In this document: one piece after another, positions 1-5,333 of the stretch
How positions within the stretch are numbered: position 1 is the first letter of the stretch
Layout of the letters: each line of letters starts with the position of its first letter
Source: Bacteroidales bacterium
GTDB lineage: Bacteria; Bacteroidota; Bacteroidia; Bacteroidales; UBA12481
Direction of reading: 5' to 3'
NCBI GenBank assembly: GCA_028707745.1
Contig: JAQWAJ010000148.1
Coordinates: forward strand, 1-5,516
Length of the DNA stretch: 5,516 nucleotides
The notes under the pieces: model-generated
What the model was told of the DNA's origin: nothing
Databases searched by the model: none
Seen by the model: the letters and a program-made list of their open reading frames with translations, nothing else
Program-made: the position numbers and the translations under genes

Positions 1-772
1 AGAGCGACTGATCATTGACCGAGATACTGTTGAACGAGGGATTCAGGATATCCCTTAAGATGGCAGAAGTTCGGTTTAGTTCCCCTAATACGAGGGTAGG
101 AGGTTCCACGGACTTGATGTCCTGGAATATGGATTCCCACCTTTCTACCAAAGATTTTAATTCCGTATCGAGAACGGCTACTTTTCGCTCTTTGGCCACG
201 GTTCTGACGATAACACCATAGTTTTTAGGTTTGATCGAGAGAATTAACCGTTTCATCCTGTCTCTTTCTTCTTCAGATTTGATTTTTGTGGACACAGAAA
301 CCTTATCTGAAAAGGGTAGAAGCACCAGGTTACGGCCAGCCAGAGATATTTCGCTGGTCAGTCGTGGTCCTTTGGAAGCAATGGGTTCTTTGGCGACCTG
401 TACAAGAATGATCTGACCTGACTTTAGCAAGTTGTTGATCTTGCCATGTTTATCGATGTCAGGATCGGTCCGGAACTTATCCAGAACCGGGACCTTGCTC
501 TTACGGTTAAGAGCCTGGTTCAGGTACTTGTTCAGGGATTGGAACTGTGGTCCAAGATCCAGGTAGTGAAGGAAGGCATCTTTTTCATATCCGACATCAA
601 CAAATGCGGCATTCAATCCGGGCATGATTTTCTTAACCTTACCCAGATAGATATCACCTACCGAAAACTGGATATTAGATTTTTCCTTGTTGAGTTCAAC
701 CAGCTTTTTTTCTTCAAGGAGAGCAATAGCTATTTCGCTTGTGCTGGCATCGATGATCAATTCATTACTCAC
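1..772 (-). CDS. rng: Ribonuclease E/G family protein, N-terminal part (partial)
   Basis: Endoribonuclease of the RNase E/G family, which cuts single-stranded RNA in mRNA decay and rRNA maturation. The gene runs off the left edge, so only 257 residues are visible. The frame is open throughout and begins MSNELIIDAS at a GTG; no other start lies upstream before non-start codons. Residues 38-73 hold the first half of the S1 RNA-binding domain (GDIYLGKV, then PGLNAAFVDVGYEKDAFL). A lysine/arginine-rich insertion at about 74-116 follows, as is usual in Bacteroidetes RNase G. The S1 domain closes around GQIILVQVAKEP (119-130), followed by KGPRLTSEISLAGR (134-147) and the start of the RNase H-like and 5'-sensor regions. 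The catalytic aspartates and zinc-link cysteines lie beyond the window. It is downstream of HU and the small ribosomal gene, separated from them by a hairpin. E versus G subtype cannot be decided, but bacterial relatives in this phylum are usually called rng. Confidence 0.95.
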   Translation of the reverse strand, partial: MSNELIIDASTSEIAIALLEEKKLVELNKEKSNIQFSVGDIYLGKVKKIMPGLNAAFVDVGYEKDAFLHYLDLGPQFQSLNKYLNQALNRKSKVPVLDKFRTDPDIDKHGKINNLLKSGQIILVQVAKEPIASKGPRLTSEISLAGRNLVLLPFSDKVSVSTKIKSEEERDRMKRLILSIKPKNYGVIVRTVAKERKVAVLDTELKSLVERWESIFQDIKSVEPPTLVLGELNRTSAILRDILNPSFNSISVNDQSL

Positions 773-824
773 AACTCGTAATCTTTTGGGAGAAGAGTAA
801 ATGTAGAAACTGTCTTTCCAATAA

Positions 825-865
825 ACAGCATAAACCTAAAGAGATACTCCTTAGGTTTACGCTGT
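825..865 (-). terminator. 19-bp RNA hairpin between the small ribosomal gene and rng
   Basis: On the minus-strand RNA, 865-851 (ACAGCGTAAACCTAA) pairs with 839-825 (TTAGGTTTATGCTGT), and the pairing continues inward with 850-847 against 843-840, leaving a UAU triloop at 846-844. That is 19 contiguous pairs, two of them G-U. On the plus strand the same two positions are A-C mismatches, so the structure favours minus-strand RNA. It begins 17 bases after the small gene's stop, and a modest U-rich stretch (TGTTTATT) follows. The likeliest role is a partial terminator separating HU and the ribosomal gene from rng. An alternative is a leader hairpin through which the RNase controls its own mRNA, as E. 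coli RNase E does. The T tract is weak, so the terminator call is not certain. Confidence 0.6.
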
Positions 866-882
866 GCAAATTTTTTAAAAGA

Positions 883-975
883 CTATTTCTTTTTCTTATG
901 GCGATTCTTCCGCAGGCGTTTTTTCCGCTTGTGCGTTGCCATCTTATGTCTTTTGCGTTTTTTTCCGCTTGGCAT
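883..975 (-). CDS. Small basic ribosomal protein, bS22/mS38 (AURKAIP1/COX24) family, 30 aa
   Basis: A 30-residue protein beginning MPSGKKRKRHKMATHKRKKR and ending LRKNRHKKKK. Twenty of its 30 residues are lysine, arginine or histidine. It matches the short conserved Bacteroidetes protein annotated as AURKAIP1/COX24-domain, related to the mitochondrial small-subunit protein mS38 and to mycobacterial bS22, which bind 16S-type rRNA near the decoding site; this assignment is from recalled family resemblance. It is far too short for usual gene callers. The ATG at 975 gives the full conserved N-terminus; the internal Met12 would remove the KKRKRHK block. It follows HU by 26 bases on the same strand, without a clear Shine-Dalgarno, so it is probably co-transcribed with HU. 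The stop is TAG at 885-883. Confidence 0.85.
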   Translation of the reverse strand: MPSGKKRKRHKMATHKRKKRLRKNRHKKKK

Positions 976-1001
976 GTTAAATTCAATTTATTAATACAGA
1001 A

Positions 1002-1295
1002 CTACTTTTTCTTTCTAACCTGATCTTTAACCTTTGCTACGAAAGTTTTGGCTGGTTTGAAGGCAGGGATGAAGTGTTGCGGAATGATGATAGTGGTATT
1101 CTTTGAGATATTACGGGCGGTTTTTTCGGCTCTTTTCTTTACGATAAAACTACCAAATCCCCTCAGGTATACATTATTACCATTAACCAACGAGGTTTTA
1201 ACTGTGCCCATGAAGGCTTCAACTGTTTTCTGGACAGCAACTTTTTCAATACCAGTGTTCTTGCTGATTTCGTTTACAATGTCTGCTTTAGTCAT
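1002..1295 (-). CDS. hup: HU family DNA-binding protein
   Basis: Histone-like nucleoid protein, 97 residues, a normal HU length. The N-terminal helix-turn-helix dimerisation region is MTKADIVNEISKNTG...VQKTVEAFMG (1-30). The signature LRGFGSF (44-50) follows, then the DNA-grasping beta arm (about 53-75), and IPAFKPAKTF (76-85), which replaces the FxPGKxLK of enterobacterial HU. The arm tip reads ARNIS, so the usual intercalating proline of the RNP motif is isoleucine at 63; this is, as far as I recall, common in Bacteroidetes HU. The frame is open upstream to an ATG at 1319, but MTKADIV is the universal start of the family and a promoter-like site ends only about 40 bases upstream, so 1295 is chosen. 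It heads a minus-strand cluster with the bS22-like gene and rng. HU versus IHF subunit cannot be told from sequence alone; HU is favoured. Confidence 0.93.
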   Translation of the reverse strand: MTKADIVNEISKNTGIEKVAVQKTVEAFMGTVKTSLVNGNNVYLRGFGSFIVKKRAEKTARNISKNTTIIIPQHFIPAFKPAKTFVAKVKDQVRKKK

Positions 1296-1337
1296 CTCTA
1301 TAAATACTTTAATTATCAACTAATTACAATCGGTCTG

Positions 1338-1345
1338 CAAATATA
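1338..1345 (-). promoter_or_regulatory. Candidate -7 element for the HU gene
   Basis: The minus strand reads TATATTTG, an exact match to the Bacteroidetes -7 consensus TAnnTTTG. The predicted start of transcription is near 1331, giving a leader of about 35 bases before the HU ATG. No TTTG is present at the expected -33 position. The A-rich minus-strand tract at 1396-1378 lies further upstream and might act like an UP element. The call rests on one short motif in AT-rich DNA. Confidence 0.4.
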
Positions 1346-1377
1346 TATCTTTTTCTCTAATAATCTTTCACTGGATA

Positions 1378-1396
1378 TTTTTTTTTTCTTTTTTTT
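1378..1396. repeat. Poly-T tract (T10-C-T8) in the divergent intergenic region
   Basis: Ten T, one C, then eight T lie midway between the HU and ssb starts. Such a tract is intrinsically bent and stiff, and could assist promoters on either side or bind nucleoid proteins such as HU. It could also vary in length by slippage. There is no direct evidence for a function. Confidence 0.6.
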
Positions 1397-1435
1397 CCAT
1401 TTGGCTGGTAAACATGCATATATATAGGGTGGAAG

Positions 1436-1452
1436 ATGATCCGGCCGGTCAT
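1436..1452. promoter_or_regulatory. GC-rich near-palindrome upstream of ssb, possible operator
   Basis: ATGA-T-CCGGCCGG-TCAT: an 8-bp perfect palindrome flanked by ATGA and TCAT with a single unpaired T at 1440. It is a GC island inside very AT-rich intergenic DNA, ending about 15 bases before the proposed ssb -33 element. Position and symmetry suggest a dimeric regulator's site, but no regulator is known and chance is not excluded. Confidence 0.3.
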
Positions 1453-1467
1453 ATCCAATTCTGAAGT

Positions 1468-1497
1468 TTTGTAACTTGGGAATAGTTCGTATTTTTA
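1468..1497 (+). promoter_or_regulatory. Candidate promoter for the ssb-gldE-gldD-GGGPS operon
   Basis: TTTG at 1468-1471 is followed after 18 bases by TATTTTTA at 1490-1497. This is one base off the Bacteroidetes -7 consensus TAnnTTTG, with spacing close to that expected between -33 and -7. Transcription would begin near 1504, leaving a leader of about 17 bases before the ssb ATG at 1521. If right, it rules out the longer ssb reading frame that begins at 1476, which lies inside the promoter. Confidence 0.5.
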
Positions 1498-1520
1498 ATC
1501 ATCAATTAATATTTATACAA

Positions 1521-1991
1521 ATGTCTGTAAATAAAGCGATTCTTGTAGGAAACGTCGGCAGGGACCCTGAAATTCGTCACCTGGAGGGGGGGATTTCAAT
1601 AGCCCGTTTTACTCTGGCAACATCCGAGTCATACAAAAATAAGTCCGGCGAACTCGTGAAAAACACTGAGTGGCACAATATTGTGGCCTGGCGGCAGCTT
1701 GCTGATCTTGCGGATAAGTATATCCGTAAGGGGAGTCAAATATACGTCGAGGGCAAGATTACCAATCGTCAGTATGACGATAAGGATGGCAATAAGAAGT
1801 ATATTAGTGAAATTGTCGCAGACAACATTCGTCTTTTAGGCCGTAAGGAGGATTCTTATACCGCACCCGCCGGAAACGGTTCTGCACCTGCCGGAAACGG
1901 TTCTGCACATGCCTCATCGGAATCTGCACCATCGGGTCCGGCACCTGAAGAGATGGATCTGCCTGCTGACAGCGATGATTTACCTTTTTAA
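1521..1991 (+). CDS. ssb: Single-stranded DNA-binding protein
   Basis: SSB coats single-stranded DNA during replication, recombination and repair, and recruits partner proteins through its C-terminal tip. It has 156 residues. The OB fold occupies about 1-108: MSVNKAILVGNVGRDPEIR at the start, tryptophans 51 and 57 in TEWHNIVAW, then GSQIYVEGKI (71-80). A low-complexity linker rich in Ala, Gly, Ser and Pro (about 113-143) contains a perfect tandem APAGNGS duplication. The acidic tip DSDDLPF (150-156) is the canonical partner-binding end. The ATG at 1521 is chosen over an in-frame ATG at 1476 because SSBs begin at MS(V)NK and the longer leader would overlap the promoter candidate. It is the first gene of a plus-strand operon, with gldE following 18 bases later. 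In related genomes mutY often precedes ssb; it is not here. Confidence 0.97.
   Translation: MSVNKAILVGNVGRDPEIRHLEGGISIARFTLATSESYKNKSGELVKNTEWHNIVAWRQLADLADKYIRKGSQIYVEGKITNRQYDDKDGNKKYISEIVADNIRLLGRKEDSYTAPAGNGSAPAGNGSAHASSESAPSGPAPEEMDLPADSDDLPF
1863..1904 (+). repeat. 21-bp tandem duplication in the SSB linker
   Basis: Two adjacent 21-base units (1863-1883 and 1884-1904) differ at a single base, C versus T at the sixth position, and encode APAGNGS twice. The copies lie in the unstructured linker, where repeat number can change without breaking the OB fold or the C-terminal tip. The near-identity points to a recent duplication. Confidence 0.9.
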
Positions 1992-2009
1992 TCGTAGGGC
2001 GGCACTGAT

Positions 2010-3266
2010 TTGAACCTGAATCTGATCATAGAATTACTGGTCATACTGTTGTTATTGGCAGCTTCTGCTCTGATTTCAGGAGCAGAAGTTGCTTTTTTTT
2101 CAATCGGGCCCAATGAGCGCGACCAGCTTAAGATAAAAAACAGCAGAAAGGCAAAGAACATCCTTGCACTGCTTGGTGTTCCGGAGGATTTGCTGGCCAC
2201 ATTACTGGTGAGTAACAATTTGATAAACATCGGTATTATTATTCTTTCAACCTGGATAACTGACTCTTTGCTTACTTTTCCCGACCACCCGGTCCTGAAA
2301 TTTGTTATTCAGGTGGTGGTGATCACCTTTGTTTTATTATTGATTGGTGAAGTATTGCCAAAAATCTATGCCACGAGGCACTCGCTACGCCTTGCTCAGG
2401 TTATGTCGCTACCGGTTACAACGCTGGAACGTATTCTCCGGCCCGTAAACAGGGTGCTGATTGGCTCAACATCTTTAGTCAGAAAGAGACTGAAAGACCA
2501 GAGTCCTCCGCTTACCATGGATGAACTGTCGGAGGCATTAGTCCTTACCGGGCCTGAACTGATCGAAGAAAAAAAGATACTTAAGGGAATAGTAAGTTTC
2601 GGCAACATTGAGGTCGGCGAAATCATGAAACCCAGGGTTGACATATATTCTCTGGATATCAAAGAGCCTTTCAGGGTCATCCTTGACCGAATGATTGAAT
2701 ATGGTTACTCCAGATTTCCTGTTTACCAGAATAACCTCGACGATATACGTGGGATTATCTATGTCAAGGATTTACTTTCCCATATCCAGGAAACGAATTC
2801 GTTTAGGTGGCAATCCCTGATCAGGCCTGCTTTTTTTGTTCCCGAAAACAAGCATATCAATGACCTTCTTCAGGAATTCAGGCAGAATAAAATGCACATG
2901 GCTATTGTAGTGGATGAATATGGCGGTACTTCGGGTCTGATTACTATGGAGGATATTCTGGAAGAAATTGTAGGTGAGATCAGTGATGAATCCGATGAAG
3001 AAGACCTCTTAGTTCAGAAACTCGGGGAGAAGTTATTCCTTTGTAACGGAAAGATCAGTTTGCATGATCTGATCAAAAAGCTTGATTTGGAAGAAACTTG
3101 TTTTGACGAAATCAAAGGAGGGTCAGAAACTCTTGCCGGACTGATTCTCGAGATCAGGGGAGAAATTCCTGAAACCGGAGAAAAGATTCATCTGAATAAC
3201 CTTACGTTTGTGATCAGGAGCCACGATGACCGTAGAATCAAGGAAATTGAAATTGAAATCGAATAA
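2010..3266 (+). CDS. gldE: GldE, CNNM/CorC-type membrane protein with CBS domains
   Basis: Inner-membrane protein of the CNNM/CorC (HlyC) family, 418 residues. The DUF21 transmembrane domain spans about 1-165, with hydrophobic segments at about 5-30, 61-82 and 95-117, and the family motifs SGAEVAFFS (23-31), SNN (68-70) and GEVLPK (113-118). A CBS pair follows, MKPRVDI to YVKDLL (206-255) and about 270-325, including YSRFPVY (233-239) and [20 protein letters not shown] (301-320). A CorC_HlyC domain ends the protein (about 335-405). Relatives bind or move Mg2+ and other divalent ions; flavobacterial GldE supports gliding, partly redundantly with other proteins. The start is a TTG with AGGGCGG upstream. 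A stop lies 15 bases upstream in frame, so no longer form is possible, and no ATG occurs before the first membrane helix is used up. It sits between ssb and gldD, which separates GldE from general CorC paralogues. Confidence 0.93.
   Translation: MNLNLIIELLVILLLLAASALISGAEVAFFSIGPNERDQLKIKNSRKAKNILALLGVPEDLLATLLVSNNLINIGIIILSTWITDSLLTFPDHPVLKFVIQVVVITFVLLLIGEVLPKIYATRHSLRLAQVMSLPVTTLERILRPVNRVLIGSTSLVRKRLKDQSPPLTMDELSEALVLTGPELIEEKKILKGIVSFGNIEVGEIMKPRVDIYSLDIKEPFRVILDRMIEYGYSRFPVYQNNLDDIRGIIYVKDLLSHIQETNSFRWQSLIRPAFFVPENKHINDLLQEFRQNKMHMAIVVDEYGGTSGLITMEDILEEIVGEISDESDEEDLLVQKLGEKLFLCNGKISLHDLIKKLDLEETCFDEIKGGSETLAGLILEIRGEIPETGEKIHLNNLTFVIRSHDDRRIKEIEIEIE
2057..2100 (+). terminator. Terminator-like hairpin plus T8 inside the start of gldE
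   Basis: 2057-2070 (GGCAGCTTCTGCTC) pairs with 2080-2093 (GAGCAGAAGTTGCT): 14 contiguous pairs, 12 Watson-Crick and two G-U, around a 9-base loop. A run of eight T at 2093-2100 follows immediately. This has the shape of an intrinsic terminator on the plus strand, inside codons 16-31 of gldE. It could dampen transcription past ssb. The codons encode the conserved SGAEVAFFS region, so the pairing may be a by-product of coding constraint, and ribosomes on gldE would disrupt it. Confidence 0.35.
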
Positions 3267-3272
3267 GGGATC

Positions 3273-3878
3273 ATGAAGTTCAACCGTATCAATGAACTTG
3301 TTGTATTTGCTTTTATCCTTCTGATAGTTGGATGTTCGAGGGATTATTCCCCCAAACCCAGGGCTTATTATCGGATCGATTTACCTGAAAAGGAGTATCA
3401 AACGCTTACCGGTGATTTCCCCTATCGGTTCGAATACCCTATTTATGCCCGGATTAATCAGTATAAGGGGCAATGGCAGGGGTCTGATACCTCTGATTAC
3501 TGGATCAACGTTGAATTTCCGCAGTTTAAGAGCCGTGTTCACCTGACCTATAAAACAGTCAGAAAGAACCTTGGTCCTATGATCGAAGATGCTCATAATT
3601 ATGCCTATAAGCACAGTGTTAAGGCAGATGCCATTATCCAGTCGGAGTATATCGACAGTATCAATAAAGTATATAGTGTGCTTTTTGATATCAAAGGGAA
3701 TACAGCTTCGTCGGTTCAGTTTTATGCAACTGACAGTGTGCATCATTTTCTTAGGGGGGCTTTGTATTTTGATTGTGAACCCAATAAGGATTCATTGGCT
3801 CCCGTAAGGGATTTTTTGCGCATCGATATCATTCGGATGGTCGAATCACTTACCTGGACGAATAAGTCGGAAAAATGA
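3273..3878 (+). CDS. gldD: GldD, gliding-motility-associated lipoprotein
   Basis: Lipoprotein of 201 residues. It has an N-terminal signal with hydrophobic core VVFAFILLIV and lipobox IVGC, which puts the lipidated cysteine at residue 21. Downstream are the family's conserved blocks: PKPRAYYRIDLPEKEY (27-42), WINVEFPQFK (77-86) with HLTYK (90-94), and HHFLRGALYF (157-166). GldD is needed for gliding in Flavobacterium johnsoniae and is linked to type IX secretion, but it is also found in non-motile Bacteroidetes, so motility should not be assumed. It starts 6 bases after gldE, with AAGGG just upstream of the ATG. Its stop overlaps the next start as ATGA, which implies translational coupling. 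The C-terminal length and order are normal; nothing is missing. Confidence 0.95.
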   Translation: MKFNRINELVVFAFILLIVGCSRDYSPKPRAYYRIDLPEKEYQTLTGDFPYRFEYPIYARINQYKGQWQGSDTSDYWINVEFPQFKSRVHLTYKTVRKNLGPMIEDAHNYAYKHSVKADAIIQSEYIDSINKVYSVLFDIKGNTASSVQFYATDSVHHFLRGALYFDCEPNKDSLAPVRDFLRIDIIRMVESLTWTNKSEK

Positions 3879-4609
3879 TATTACCTTACCTCAATAGCCT
3901 GAAAGGCAAAAAGAAAGCTTTTGCCTGGTTGATAGATCCTGATAAAAGCAATGATGATCACATCAAATCACAACTGACCGTAGCGGATGATAACGGCGTA
4001 GATTTGATTTTTGTCGGGGGAAGTCTGACCTTCAAACAGGTTGATCATGTTATCATGCAGATAAAATCTTTTACAAAGATACCTGTGGTTCTTTTCCCGG
4101 GATCGCCACTTCAGTTAAGTTCTGCGGCAGATGCTGTTTTGCTGCTTTCTCTGATCTCCGGGCGAAATGCGGAATATTTGATTGGAAACCATGTCATAGC
4201 GGCTCCATTTTTAAAAGAATCCGGATTGGAGATCATACCGACCGGGTATATGCTGATTCATGGAGGACAGCAAACTTCAGTTTCCTACATGAGCAATACT
4301 CAACCGATTCCGTCTGATAAACCGGACATTGCGCTGGCAACGGCTATGGCTGGTGAAATGCTTGGACTCAAAACCATCTATCTGGATGCCGGCAGTGGTG
4401 CTTTGAATCCGGTTCCGATGAATATGATTACCCCGATTGCTTCAGCAATTGATTTGCCGGTTATCATAGGAGGAGGAATCCGAACTTCAGATGATATCCG
4501 AAATGCCTATACCGCCGGAGCTGATGTGGTAGTGGTGGGAAATGCAATTGAAAACAGCCTGACCCGTTTGGCGGAACTGATCGTTGAGCGCGATAGGTTC
4601 AATACCTGA
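3875..4609 (+). CDS. Geranylgeranylglyceryl phosphate synthase family (PcrB-like)
   Basis: A TIM-barrel prenyltransferase of 244 residues that joins sn-glycerol-1-phosphate to a long polyprenyl diphosphate, forming the first ether bond of archaeal-type lipids. Visible motifs are DPDK (21-24), GGS (48-50), FPGSP (74-78), SGRN (95-98), PTGY (122-125), LDAGSGA (170-176, the archaeal YLEAGSGA site), GGGIRT (199-204) and GNAIEN (222-227). The last blocks form the phosphate-binding sites. It belongs to the group II enzymes of Archaea and Bacteroidetes, which favour geranylgeranyl chains, rather than to short Firmicutes PcrB (heptaprenyl); the chain length here is inferred. Its ATG lies in the gldD stop (ATGA), and it ends the plus-strand operon. 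Where the bacterium obtains glycerol-1-phosphate cannot be seen in this window. Confidence 0.93.
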   Translation: MILPYLNSLKGKKKAFAWLIDPDKSNDDHIKSQLTVADDNGVDLIFVGGSLTFKQVDHVIMQIKSFTKIPVVLFPGSPLQLSSAADAVLLLSLISGRNAEYLIGNHVIAAPFLKESGLEIIPTGYMLIHGGQQTSVSYMSNTQPIPSDKPDIALATAMAGEMLGLKTIYLDAGSGALNPVPMNMITPIASAIDLPVIIGGGIRTSDDIRNAYTAGADVVVVGNAIENSLTRLAELIVERDRFNT

Positions 4610-5333
4610 ACGGCGAAATCTCCAGACCGATACTGAGCGCCGGAAGGTCGTGTTCCCAGGAGGATTCCAGCAGCCGCGATAAACGATAGGAAGCCATCAG
4701 GCTGATCCTGTCGAAACCAAACCGTACCATCGCTTTATAAGAGAAAGAGTTAACCCCGCCGATATCTGAACGGGTCGTTTTATGGGTCGTTAGCAAGCTG
4801 TTGCCATTCGTTTCAATATTGTCTTTGGTAATCAATTGACTGGCGATGGATTTTTCAGCAATCACGCCGGCATCAATGTATCTGCCCAGATAGTCGCCCC
4901 GCTGTCCCAATCTTACTCTCACCAATATTCCTCCAAACAGGCCGGTGTTCCTCACCGATTGAAACTGATGTATCAGGGTATCCGGAAAATTCTTACCCGT
5001 TTGTTGGCCGATGTTGAAAAAGTTGAGGTTGATACCTGCTTCGGTGACCAGGGCAATCGGTTGCGTAATTTTCAGCTTGTAGCGAAACCCCAGCGAAAAC
5101 GTACCCGTCAATAGCTGATTGGTCTGGATGACTGTTGGTTGATCCACGGGAAAGCTTAACGACAGGGAAGCAAACTCATGAAAGAAATGCTTGCGGTTCG
5201 GGCCAAAATCCGGATGACTGGTCAGCTTGCCGGGCCATTTTTCAAAAATAAGGTCCTGCGCGAATGCGTTTGTGTTGATCAGGCTGATGATGAACAGAAA
5301 AATGACGCCAGTAGCTATTTTTTTTCTTCCCAT
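4599..5333 (-). CDS. Hypothetical secreted protein, probable outer-membrane beta-barrel
   Basis: No named family is recognised. The 244-residue protein starts with a clear signal peptide: basic MGRKK, a hydrophobic core (7-19), and a likely cleavage at AFA|Q after residue 25. The mature part has repeated alternating polar/hydrophobic stretches typical of membrane beta strands: FASLSLSFPV (54-63), LTGTFSLGFRYKLKI (75-89), LFGGILVRVRLG (132-143), YKAMVRFGF (199-207) and ISLMASYRLSRLL (210-222). It ends in IGLEISPFRY, with the terminal aromatic usual in outer-membrane barrels. Length suits an 8-10 strand barrel. The ATG at 5333 is the only start before the signal; an in-frame stop lies 24 bases upstream. 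It overlaps the preceding minus-strand gene by 19 bases, and its stop overlaps the GGGP synthase stop by 11, tail to tail. It may belong with its upstream neighbour; its function is unknown. Confidence 0.75.
   Translation of the reverse strand: MGRKKIATGVIFLFIISLINTNAFAQDLIFEKWPGKLTSHPDFGPNRKHFFHEFASLSLSFPVDQPTVIQTNQLLTGTFSLGFRYKLKITQPIALVTEAGINLNFFNIGQQTGKNFPDTLIHQFQSVRNTGLFGGILVRVRLGQRGDYLGRYIDAGVIAEKSIASQLITKDNIETNGNSLLTTHKTTRSDIGGVNSFSYKAMVRFGFDRISLMASYRLSRLLESSWEHDLPALSIGLEISPFRY

Noticed and set aside
15..781. Plus-strand open frames at 15-221, 231-416 and 446-781.
   Set aside because: They are antisense to a continuous RNase E/G frame on the minus strand with clear family motifs, and their translations have no recognisable domains.
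798..821. A possible rng promoter (TACATTTA with an upstream TTG) just after the hairpin.
   Set aside because: The spacing of 13 bases is too short for the Bacteroidetes pattern and the -7 match is imperfect, so it was not listed as a feature.
765..986. A 73-residue minus-strand frame over the same DNA as the small ribosomal gene.
   Set aside because: It is another frame of the same DNA, runs through the hairpin and into the rng start, and has no family resemblance, while the 30-residue frame matches a known conserved protein.
1048..1323. A plus-strand 91-residue frame with hydrophobic stretches.
   Set aside because: It is fully antisense to HU, and its hydrophobicity follows from reading the Lys/Asn-rich HU codons in reverse.
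1414..1464. A 16-codon plus-strand frame from ATG 1414, considered as a leader peptide or mutY remnant.
   Set aside because: It is too short, lies upstream of the predicted transcription start, and does not resemble the MutY C-terminus.
1476..1520. A longer SSB N-terminus starting at 1476.
   Set aside because: The extra 15 residues are not part of the SSB fold and overlap the promoter candidate at 1468-1497.
3328..3807. Frames at 3328-3546, 3589-3807 (plus) and 3381-3746 (minus).
   Set aside because: All overlap gldD, which has a full set of family motifs; these are shadows.
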